From contig OZ024798.1 of the NCBI GenBank assembly GCA_964017045.1, positions 13,097,630 through 13,161,629 on the forward strand: 64,000 bases of DNA. The letters run 5' to 3'. Under the pieces are notes generated by a model, which saw only the letters and a program-made list of their open reading frames with translations, had not been told where the DNA came from and searched no databases. The first letter of the stretch is position 1; each line of letters begins with the position of its first letter. Shown here one piece after another: positions 41,836 to 53,800 of this stretch. Origin of the DNA: Omphiscola glabra (lineage: Eukaryota > Mollusca > Gastropoda > Lymnaeidae). The translations under genes were made by a program, and so were the position numbers.

Positions 41836-44800
41836 CTCTCTCTCTCTCTTACTGTTTTCTTCACTTATTTACTGGTCTAAATGTTTTCCACACACACAAT
41901 TAAAACGATTTCCCCCCCTTGTTTTTTGTCCAATCTTTCATGTGCTTCACTCTAGCGCCATTTCATTTCTGTCCCAATCTAGTCCGTTTTCAGCGTTGCA
42001 AAGAGCAATCTTGGAGCTTTGATGAGCTCAAAAAGCCACCATTTGAGGCCATTCACGACCGTCTTCTCAGATGTTTCTGTGGGCCGCGTGAGGAGTTTGT
42101 CCAAGTCTTTCAGAGAGAAAATGTCACTTTTTTCACAGGAAGAAAATAGCACAATTACGTCCCCTTGTTGCTCTAGATTGCGATAGCGATTGGAAAAAAG
42201 GGGAGGCAATTCTTCAAAGAGCCGCGGATAGAATATATAATTACATGGGCGCTTCAAAGGGTGGTTAGAATCTTCGATAGAATACAAGTGAGTGGGAGTG
42301 GAGAGGGATGAGTGGTGAGTGATGAGTAAATGTTAGTGTTATACAAGAGGGAGGGAGGGAGTGTTGAGAAGAAGAAAGGAATGAAGCTTAGGAGGGTGGA
42401 GTAAGGGATTATGTCAAGAGGCATCTAAAGGGTTCCGTAGCTGTCTTTCACTATTAGGTAAGGAGTAAGCAGTTTGTCATTGGACAGAGTTAGGTATTGA
42501 GTGTGAGGCTATAAGTATATTGGGGGTTAGGGAAATCAGTATAGGGGCATATTGAGGATGAGGTAATCAGTATAGTGGGATATTGGGGATGAGGTAATCA
42601 GTATAGTGGGATATTGAGGATGAGGTAATCAGTATAGTGGGATATTGGGGATGAGGTAATCAGTATAGGGGCATATTGAGGATGAGGTAATCAGTATAGT
42701 GGGATATTGGGGATGAGGTAATCAGTATAGTGGGATATTGAGGATGAGGTAATCAGTATAGTGGGATATTGGGGATGAGGTAATCAGTATAGGGGCATAT
42801 TGAGGATGAGGTAATCAGTATAGTGGGATATTGGGGATGAGGTAATCAGTATAGTGGGATATTGAGGATGAGGTAATCAGTATAGTGGGATATTGAGGAT
42901 GAGGTAATCAGTAAAGTTGGATGTATGGGATGAGGTAATCAGTATAGTGGAATATTGAGGATGAGGTAATCAGTATAGGGGCATATTGAGGATGAGGTAA
43001 TCAGTAAAGTTGGATATTGGGGATGAGGTAATCAGTATAGTGGGATATTGGGGATGAGGTAATCAGTATAGTTGGATATTGGGGATGAGGTAATCAGTAT
43101 AGTGAAATATTGGGGATAAGTTAATCAGTATAGTGGGATATTGGGAGTGAGGTAATCAGTATAGTGGGATATTGAGGATGAGGTAATATGTTTTGTGTTG
43201 TATTGGGCGTGATATTGAGAGGCGCGCAATAAGTAGTGATATCATGAATACTGTGTTAAAAAAATTGGGCTATAGATTGGAATGTAAGGGGGTATTTGCT
43301 GGAATGGAAGGGAGTATTTGCTATAATGGAATTAGGTATTTGCTATAATGGAATGGGGTATTTGATATAATGTAAGGGGGTATTTATGGAATGGAAGGGG
43401 TATTTGATATAATTTAAAGGGTATTTATGGAATATAAGGGGGTGTTTGATATAATTTAAAGGGGTATTTATGGAAGGGGTATTTTATATAATTTAAAGGG
43501 GTATTTATGGAATGGTAACCGTGCCTGCCCTGCGTGCATGAAGGTGTTAGTTCGAGCCCTACTTCTAAACAGTTGGGAAATGTTACTCTCTGGATGTCAT
43601 CACCGCTGTCCGTTCATCATTGATTTATGAGAATATCTAATGTATCAATTTATTGTTTGAACTATAAAACAACGCACAGATGGAGGTCCAGACTATCCAA
43701 CATGTTACCCACACGCACAGATGGAGGTCCAGACTATCCAACATGTTACCCACACGCACAGATGGAGGTCCAGACTATCCAACATGTTACACACACACAC
43801 AGATGGAGGTCCAGACTATCCAACATGTTACCCACACGCACAGATGGAGGTCCAGACTATCCAACATGTTACCCACACGCACAGATGGAGGTCCAGACTA
43901 TCCAACATGTTACCCACACGCACAGATGGAGGTCCAGACTATCCAATATGTTACCCACACGCACAGATGGAGGTCCAGACTATCCAATATTTTACCCCCA
44001 CACACAGACGGAGGTCCAGACTATCCACAAACATTTTACCCCCACACTCATACGGAGGTCCAGACTATCCAACATTTTACCCCCACACACAGAGTGAGGT
44101 CCAGATTATCCAACATTTTACCCCCACACACAGATGGAGGTCCAGACTATCCAACATGTTACACACACACACAGATGGAGGTCCAGACTATCCAACATGT
44201 TACACACACACACAGATGGAGGTCCAGACTATCCAACATGTTACACACACACACAGATGGAGGTCCAGACTATCCAACATGTTACACACACACAGATGGA
44301 GGTCCAGACTATCCAACATTTTACCCCCACACACAGACGGAGGTCCAGACTATCCAACATTTTACCCCCACACACAGATGGAGGTCCAGACTATCCAACA
44401 TGTTACCCACACGCACACTTGGAGGTCCAGACTATTCAACATGTTACCCACACGCACAGATGGAGGTCCAGACTATCCAACATGTTACGCACAGTTTAAC
44501 CCATTGAACGCTTGCGTTAAACCCGTTCACTCAACGCTGGGATTTCGACATTTGTTCTTTCTTTTTTTTAACATGCGTTATTTCATTACTCCATTCATAA
44601 TAATAGAAGAGAACCCAAGTTTTACCCCTGTACACAAATGCACGGCTTCCCTACTCGTACCCCATGCAGTAATGAATGCTTTCAATTCTTTGTTCCAGGA
44701 GACAGAATGGACTCTCCTCATCTTCCGAGTCTTTGTTCCGGTAAGTCGAAACCCTGTTATTTCCCATATAGCAATTAGTGACGCTGTCACGTGACAATCT

Positions 44801-47800
44801 TGTGATCGTTATGTGACTGCCAACATACGTTTTTAATTGAGTTGTTCACTGCGTGTGTGTTTCCATATGTGTAATGATTCACGGTGTATTAGATATTACT
44901 GGGGAGAGAGTCACAAGCAGTCGAAACAGGGTATTTAACAGTGCTGACATAGGTGTAAAACATTCACACATCCTACGACGGTGGCGCTACAGCCCATGAA
45001 GGGTTTTGGCCTGCCTCACCACGTCCTTCCACTCGGACCTAACTCATGTAAACTCGGTGTAAAACATAAGATATGTGAAATGGAAGGCCTCAAAACTAGA
45101 ATAGGACATATCGGGGGGGGGGGGGGGGGAATTCAAAACACAAATACTACGGTATTGGTTACGCCACCGATTCAGGGAAAAGAGAATAAAACAAGTGTAA
45201 AAGATTAGGTCTCGGATCAATGGACACCAGTGGTCCTCAACCTTCCTAATGCCGCCACCCTTTAATACAGTTCATTGCTACTTCATAAATATGTGTTTTG
45301 CTATGGTCTTAGGCGACCCCTGTGTAAAGTTCGTTCGACCCCCCCCCCCCCAAAACAGGGGTCGTTATCCAGAGGTTGAGAACCACTGATGTCCCCCGTA
45401 CCGGTATTTTCAAATGTTCTTCACTGGGTTCAATGTCTGCCATCTTTGGTGTAAGCTGTGCTCTGCAGCTCTGACAGATAAGGAGGACACGTTCATTCAT
45501 TTTTTCTTGACATTAAACAAACCGATGGGTGTCATCAGACCCGATAGAGGCGTCACGTGGTCTCCCGTCATGCAGTGTTACATCCGTTTACTTGGGTGGG
45601 ATTACGGGATATGGGTGATGGTGATTCGGTGACAACACTTGATAACTAACATGTCGGTCAAACGAATAAATGACTCATTGATGAATATTCATGTATGAAC
45701 AATCACATTTCTAGCCAGGGAACAATGACATTTCTAGCCAGGGAACAATGACATTTCTAGCCAGGGAACAATGACATTTCTAGCCAGGGAACAATGACAT
45801 TTCTAGCCAGGGAACAATGACATTTCTAGCCAGGGAACAATGACATTTCTAGCCAGGGAACAATGACAGTTCTAGCCAGGGAACAATGGCAGTTCTAGCC
45901 AGGGAACAATGACAGTTCTAGCCAGGGAACAATGACATTTCTAGCCAGGGAACAATGACATTTCTAGCCAGGGAACAATGACATTTCTAGCCAGGGAACA
46001 ATGACATTTCTAGCCAGGGAACAATGACATTTCTAGCCAGGGAACAATGACATTTCTAGCCAGGGAACAATGACATTTCTAGCCAGGGAACAATGACATT
46101 TCTAGCCAGGGAACAATGACATTTCTAGCCAGGGAACAATGATATGTCTAGCCAGTGAACAATGACATTTCTAGCCAGGGAACAATGACAGTTCTAGCCA
46201 GGGAACAATGACAGTTCTAGCCAGGGAACAATGACATTTCTAGCCAGGGAACAATGACATTTCTAGCCAGGGAACAATGACATTTCTAGCCAGGGAACAA
46301 TGACAGTTCTAGCCAGGGAACAATGACATTTCTAGCCATGGAACAATGACATTTCTAGCCAGGGAACAATGACAGTTCTAGCCAGGGAACAATGACAGTT
46401 CTAGCCAGGGAACAATGACAGTTCTAGCCAGGGAACAATGACAGTTCTAGCCAGGGAACAATGACAGTTCTAGCCAGGGAACAATGACATTTCTAGCCAG
46501 GGAACAATGACATTTCTAGCCAGGGAACAATGACATTTTTAGCCAGGGAACAATGACATTTCTAGCCAGGGAACAATGACATTTCTAGCCAGGGAACAAT
46601 GACATTTCTAGCCAGGGAACAATGACAGTTCTAGCCAGGGAACAGGGACAGTTCTAGCCAGGGAACAGGGACAGTTCTAGCCAGGGAACAATGACAGTTC
46701 TAGCCAGGGAACAATGACAGTTCTAGCCAGGGAACAATGACATTTCTAGCCAGGGAAAAATGACAGTTCTAGCCAGGGAAAAATGACAGTTCTAGCCAGG
46801 GAACAATGACAGTTCTAGCCAGGGAACAATGACATTTCTAGCCAGGGAACAATGACAGTTCTAGCCAGGGAACAATGACATTTCTAGCCATGGAACAATG
46901 ACATTTCTAGCCAGGGAACAATGACAGTTCTAGCCAGGGAACAATGACAGTTCTAGCCAGGGAACAATGACAGTTCTAGCCAGGGAACAATGACAGTTCT
47001 AGCCAGGGAACAATGACATTTCTAGCCAGGGAACAATGACATTTCTAGCCAGGGAACAATGACATTTCTAGCCAGGGAACAATGACATTTCTAGCCAGGG
47101 AACAATGACATTTCTAGCCAGGGAACAATGACATTTCTAGCCAGGGAACAATGACATTTCTAGCCAGGGAACAATGACAGTTCTAGCCAGGGAACAGGGA
47201 CAGTTCTAGCCAGGGAACAGGGACAGTTCTAGCCAGGGAACAATGACAGTTCTAGCCAGGGAACAATGACAGTTCTAGCCATGGAACAATGACATTTCTA
47301 GCCAGGGAACAATGACAGTTCTAGCCAGGGAAAAATGACAGTTCTAGTCAGGGAACAATGACAGTTCTAGCCAGGGAACAATGACATTTCTAGCCAGGGA
47401 ACAATGACATTTCTAGCCAGGGAACAATGACATTTCTAGCCAGGGAACAATGACATTTCTAGCCTTTGAACAATGACAGTTCTAGCCAGGGAACAATGAC
47501 ATTTCTAGCCAGGGAACAATGACAGTTCTAGCCAGGGAACAATGACAGTTCTAGTCAGGGAACAATGACAGTTCTAGCCAGGGAACAATGACAGTTCTAG
47601 CCAGGGAACAATGACAGTTCTAGCCAGGGAACAATGACAGTTCTAGCCAGGGAACAGGGACATTTCTAGCGAGGGAACAGTGACAGTTCTAGCCAGGGAA
47701 AAATGACAGTTCTAGCCAGGGAACAATGACAGTTCTAGCCAGGGAACAATGACATTTCTAGCCAGGGAACAATGACAGTTCTAGCCAGGGAACAATGACA

Positions 47801-50800
47801 TTTCTAGCCATGGAACAATGACATTTCTAGCCAGGGAACAATGACAGTTCTAGCCAGGGAACAATGACAGTTCTAGCCAGGGAACAATGACAGTTCTAGC
47901 CAGGGAACAATGACAGTTCTAGCCAGGGAACAATGACAGTTCTAGCCAGGGAACAATGACATTTCTAGCCAGGGAACAATGACATTTCTAGCCAGGGAAC
48001 AATGACATTTCTAGCCAGGGAACAATGACATTTCTAGCCAGGGAACAATGACAGTTCTAGCCAGGGAACAATGACATTTCTAGCCAGGGAACAATGACAT
48101 TTCTAGCCAGGGAACAATGACATTTCTAGCCAGGGAACAATGACAGTTCTAGCCAGGGAACAGGGACAGTTCTAGCCAGGGAACAGGGACAGTTCTAGCC
48201 AGGGAACAGGGACAGTTCTAGCCAGGGAACAATGACAGTTCTAGCCAGGGAACAATGACAGTTCTAGCCAGGGAACAATGACATTTCTAGCCAGGGAACA
48301 ATGACAGTTCTAGCCAGGGAAAAATGACAGTTCTAGTCAGGGAACAATGACAGTTCTAGCCAGGGAACAATGACATTTCTAGCCAGGGAACAATGACATT
48401 TCTAGCCAGGGAACAATGACATTTCTAGCCAGGGAACAATGACATTTCTAGCCAGGGAACAATGACAGTTCTAGCCAGTGAACAATGACATTTCTAGCCA
48501 GGGAACAATGACAGTTCTAGCCAGGGAACAATGACAGTTCTAGTCAGGGAACAATGACAGTTCTAGCCAGGGAACAATGACAGTTCTAGCCAGGGAACAA
48601 TGACAGTTCTAGCCAGGGAACAATGACAGTTCTAGCCAGGGAACAGGGACAGTTACAGCCCGGGAATAGTGAGCCTTCTTTTCAAAGATAATTGTTGCTG
48701 GATGTATTTTTTAATTTATTTTCTGAGAAATAATGAAATATTATAAGAAGAATTATTTATTTTTTATAGGTAAAAATAAAATAATTTACAATTATTAAAT
48801 TTTTTTTTATTGAAGTCTAAAACAAATTAGTTTTGCTAACTTGGTTAGATTCTCTAACGTGGTTACATTCTCTAACTTGGTTAGATTCTCTAACTTGGTT
48901 ACATTCTCTAACTTGGTTAGATTCTCTAACGTGGTTACATTCTCTAACGTGGTTACACTCTCTAACGTGGTTACATTCTCTAACTTGGTTACATTCTCTA
49001 ACTTGGTTACACTCTCTAACGTGGTTACACTCTCTAACGTGGTTACATTCTCTAACGTGGTTACATTCTCTAACTTGGTTAGATTCTCTAACTTGGTTAC
49101 ATTCTCTAACTTGGTTAGATTCTCTAACGTGGTTACATTCTCTAACGTGGTTACACTCTCTAAATTGGTTACATTCTCTAACTTGGTTAGATTCTCTAAC
49201 TTGGTTAGATTCTCTAACGTGGTTACATTCTCTAACGTGGTTACACTCTCTAACGTGGTTACATTCTCTAACTTGGTTACATTCTCTAACTTGGTTACAC
49301 TCTCTAACGTGGTTACACTCTCTAACGTGGTTACATTCTCTAACGTGGTTACATTCTCTAACTTGGTTACATTCTCTAACGTGGTTACATTCTCTAACGT
49401 GGTTACATTCTCTAAATTGGTTAGATGCTCTCATTTCTCAGACATCAAATCATAGTTTAGGTCGGTGTTAACAACTCAAACAAAGTGATCAAATGTCTTC
49501 CTCCAATTCTCCAACTGAGTGATTGACCTGTTATAGCAATTCTCGAACTTTCTTTCGTGGCCCGGTTAGGGGTCGTTAGCAAATTACGTCACGCTCAGGG
49601 AGAGAGGTGGGTGGGGTCGAGAATTTGTGATATTTTGTGACTGGGTAAAGGGGGGGGGGTCCAAAAATTTGTGACGTAACACTTTTTTTTTTACTTCTAA
49701 ATTTTATAATTTTGAAAAATCTTTATTCAAATAATTTTAAAAACATTAATTTGAATACGAAATTGCCTCAGGTATTATAAGTACTGTAAAACTCAGTTGC
49801 TCACACCTTCTGAACATATCCAGAAAATGACGCAAAAACTGTTGTGGCCATTTTACATTCGTCTTGGGGAGGACTTCGTTGTTTTACGTCACAGTTTTCT
49901 TATAATGCTACTTTATTATGGGAAAATGTTTCAAGAATAAAATAAAATCTTAGTTCAGTTATGAAAAATACATGTATGTTTTGAATTTTTTTAGGCGTGA
50001 CGTGGCCTTCTTTTGGCGACCCCAGCTTTTTGTTTTGTTTTGTTATATTTCGGTTCGAAACCCGCCATTTTGAAAACGCCGGCTATGACATACAATCATG
50101 TGTGACTAAGTCATACCAGCACAGATCATTAAGTCTAAGTCATACCAGCAAAGATCATTAAGTCTAAGTCAGCTTCACTCACTCCACATTTTTGTTAAAG
50201 CGATAAAACAAAGTTGTTTTTTTCCATACTTTTAGCTTTTTATAAATTATAAAAACTATTTAAAATAAAATTTATTAAACAAAATAATAAAGATAATTTA
50301 TTAATTTTTTAAAAAATTTTGTGTGAGTGGGGGGGGGGGGGGATGAATGTTTATTTTTGTCTTGGGCTCCATGGAGTCCCCCTTTTTTTTTTGCTCCTGC
50401 CTACTGCATAATATGAAACCATATCTTTCACAGATTTTTTGTCGGTGGTGATGAAAACCCCACACGGGCGCCAACAGACAAGTCAGCGGTCAGTACGACC
50501 AACAACATTCACAGCCAGGCAGCACTGGAGCCGGGGTCAGACAGACCGCCAGTCTCCAACAATCATCACGCATCAGACACTGTAGATAGCTCCACTCCAT
50601 CTTCCCCCGCAATAGGCAAAGCCTTGACCTTGCTGCACAGAATACGGAGGATTCCATTGGTCGGTTGTTTGGTCGAGGAAGTCACCAGCCTTGTCCGCGA
50701 TTGGGTGGAATCTGCAGAAAGTCTCCCCAAGCACAAATGCTGCCCACACCAACACAGTTGTCTATCATATGTTCTAAAGGTGGGTTCCGTGTCCAGTAGG

Positions 50801-53800
50801 GTTTCTGAGGTAACAGCTCTGAAAGTGATTTTATGCTGCGTACTTTGTTATTAAATCCAGTGACTAGTAAAATATTTATTTTAAAAAATGTGTAATAACT
50901 AGGGCGGATGTGCACTAAATGTGCTCCAGAGTCCAAATAAGACTGATGTGCACTAAATGTGCTCCAGAGTCCAAATAAGACTGATGTGCACTAAATGTGC
51001 TCCAGAGTCCAAATAAGAAACTGCATTGTAAAGTCCTGCTGCTACCTTATGACACAATGGTCATCAAAGATGTCACCCATTATCACTCGCTCGCGATAAC
51101 ATCACATGTCACTGACTACTATATCACCCTTTGATCCCCCCTTACGATTTCACACAGTGATCACCCACGATATTGGCCAATGGGGAACTCGTTGAACTAA
51201 AAAGTTGTAAGGTGATAGTGATAGGATGTCGTTGTAAGGTGATAGTGATAGGATGTCATTGTAAGGTGATAGAATGTCATTGTCAGGTGATAGGATGTCG
51301 TTGTAAGGTGATAGAATGTCATTGTCAGGTGATAGATGTCGTTGTAAGGTGATAGTGATAGGATGTCGTTGTAAGGTGATAGTGATAGGATGTCATTGTC
51401 AGGTGATAGAATGTCATTGTCAGGTGATAGGATGTCATTGTCAGGTGATAGAATGTCATTGTCAGGTGATAGGATGTCGTTGTAAGGTGATAGTGATAGG
51501 ATGTCATTGTCAGGTGATAGAATGTCGTTGTAAGGTGATAGAATGTCGTTGTAATGTGATAGGATGTCGTTGTAAGGTGATAGAATGTCATTGTCAGGTG
51601 ATAGTGATAGGATGTCGTTAATCGTAATAAGGATATACTCATTTGACTATTCTACACCATTAAGTCATAAATTTAATTTTAAAAATATCTTTGAATTAAT
51701 GATATTATTCTATTGTAACAAATAATTAACAATATTTTTTTTAAAAACATTTCCGCTAACTCTTTTAGTTTTAAGGGAGAGAACAATCAATGCAGAAATT
51801 AAAAAAAAAAGTTTGTGTCAGGGGTAAAGTCCCCCTAGTAAATTATTGCTTTTCCAATAATCCTTTAACGCCACATCTATTTCCACAAACCTGCTCTCCT
51901 ACGACTCACCTTGCCTACCCCGGCACAGGCACCGTAGTGTTACTCTCCACCCTACCCAACCCGTCCTGCCACTGGGTTGGTTCCCCCCATCAATCATGTC
52001 TGACAAACCAGACTCGAACTTTGCACACCCCCCATACCGTTCCCTCCCCTCCCCTTGTAAATTTCTGTGGCACCAGCAAGAGTTAACGTAGATCTGACCT
52101 GGTTAAGAGGGGAAAAAAGTCCAAACTTGAATAGTTTTTACTGCTGACATGGATCACTTTGACTTGCGCGTATGCCATCTTCTCTCTCTCGCCCCCCCCC
52201 CCCTTTTTTTCCCCCGTGCTTTAGTTTAACTGCATTTTTAAACGTTTTATTTTCTCTCAACGTCAGTGACGTCACGCGGTTTACGTTTTCTGTGATTTAT
52301 TCAAACTTTCTTTTCCTTGACTTGCTGCCTATCACTGCCGTGGTACAAACATGTATTACTGCCGTGGTACAAACATGTATTACTGCCGTGGTACAAACAT
52401 GTATTACTTCCGTGGTACAAACATGTATTACTTCCGTGGTACAAACATGTATTACTGCCGTGGTACAAACATGTATTACTGCAGTGATACAAACATGTAT
52501 TTCTGCCTTGGTACAAACATGTATTACTGCCGTGTACAACGTGTATTTCTGCCGTGGTACAAACATGTATTTCTGCCGTGGTACAAACATGTATTTATGC
52601 CTTAGTACAAACATTTATTTCTTCTGTGGTACAAACATGTATTTCTGCCTTAGTACAAACATTTATTTCTTCTGGGTACAAACATGAATTATTGCAGGGT
52701 ACAAACATGTATTTCTGTCGTGGTACAAACATGTATTACTGGCGTGGTACAAACATGTATTCCTGCCTTGGTACAAACATGTATTTCTGTCTTGGTTAGT
52801 AAAAATACATTTGAGCCAAATATTTGTTGTGTACAGTGGATTCTTCAACTCCATGCTCTAGTTCGAACCGAGTCTTTGAATGGTTGAGTCGGTGTAGATA
52901 GTAATACATGAGTACCTAGGCACGTGCATTGTGGATGTTTGTACTTGTATCCATCATCCGGTGTGGCAAGTGATCCATAGGCTGTCAATGGGGGGCAATA
53001 CATGACACTGACAGATAGTGCCTACATGACAAGTGTTCTGGAGACTTAGACTGTGGCATACATCGGATGTTTGCTGTGTCGTGTGGGTAGTAGTAGATGG
53101 TTACAGTAGGAGAACAACACTTCAGCTCTTTACTTCTCTTATTTATATTCAACATATCGCTTCTCTCTTCTTTATATTCAACATCGCTTCTCTCTTCTTT
53201 ATATTCAACATATCACTTCTCTCTTCTTTATATTCAACATATCGCTACTTTATATTCAACATATCGCTTCTCTCTTCTTTATATTCAACGTATCACTTCT
53301 TTCTTCTATATTCAACATATCACTTCTCTCTTCTTTATATTCAACGTATCGCTTCTCTCTTCTATATTCAATATATGGCGTCTCTCTTTTATATTCAGCA
53401 TATCGCTTCTCTCTTTTATATATAACGTGCCACCTCTCTCTTTTACATTTATCACATCATTTCTCTTGTATATTGAACCGTACATTTCTCTTTCTGTTGT
53501 ATATAAATGATCACTTCGCTACGCCAGTATTAAGGCTTCCAACTGACCCTTGTATCACGTGTCTAGTCACAAAGTGAACACATCTTGACCTATTCACCTG
53601 ACTGCTCACATGTTCACATGATTGCTCACACATTCACCCGATTGTTAATCCATTCACGTGACTGCTCTTCCATTCACATGACTGCTCTCATTCATCTGAC
53701 TGCTCTTCCATTCACATGACTGCTGTTATTCATATGACTGCTCTCCCATTCACATGACTGCTTACCAACTCTCATCACTAAAATGATGCCCAAAATTTAA

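Larger units (their letters stand above)
8998..44698 (+). other. TMEM135: TMEM135 giant intron (35.7 kb)
   Basis: Inferred intron between the 47-nt and 42-nt exons. The donor is GTAAGC and the acceptor is TTTGTTCCAG. It contains no coding sequence I can identify. It is filled with minisatellites, hAT-like MITEs, SINE/LINE debris, G/C homopolymers and unique AT-rich DNA listed separately. A nested gene is possible but not shown. Confidence 0.65.
44741..50433 (+). other. TMEM135: TMEM135 intron (5.7 kb), mostly minisatellite
   Basis: The donor is GTAAGT and the acceptor is TATCTTTCACAG. About two thirds of the intron is repeat: the 23-bp block, the 18-bp block and one palindrome-ended MITE. 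A LINE remnant and a SPIN-like MITE occupy its 5' end. Confidence 0.8.

Noticed and set aside
41990..42170. Possible exon starting RCKEQSWSFDEL after TTTTCAG
   Set aside because: It resembles the TMEM135 RCKDGL loop by chance only; no donor in the right phase. The 42-nt exon at 44699 fits exactly.
44578..44790. - strand 70-codon ORF over the 42-nt exon
   Set aside because: Shadow of the + strand exon region; no splice or domain support.
43627..44794. Overlapping ORFs up to 357 codons with MEVQTIQHVTHTHRWRSRLSN-like words
   Set aside because: They are three frames of one 41-bp minisatellite; every frame is open because the unit lacks stops. No conserved domain and no codon signature.
45698..48660. 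CRISPR-like regular repeats
   Set aside because: The 23-bp units are head to tail without spacers, in an animal intron; a minisatellite.
48817..49471. ORFs over 200 codons on both strands
   Set aside because: Translation of the 18-bp array; the two strands cannot both be coding and the peptides are six-residue repeats.
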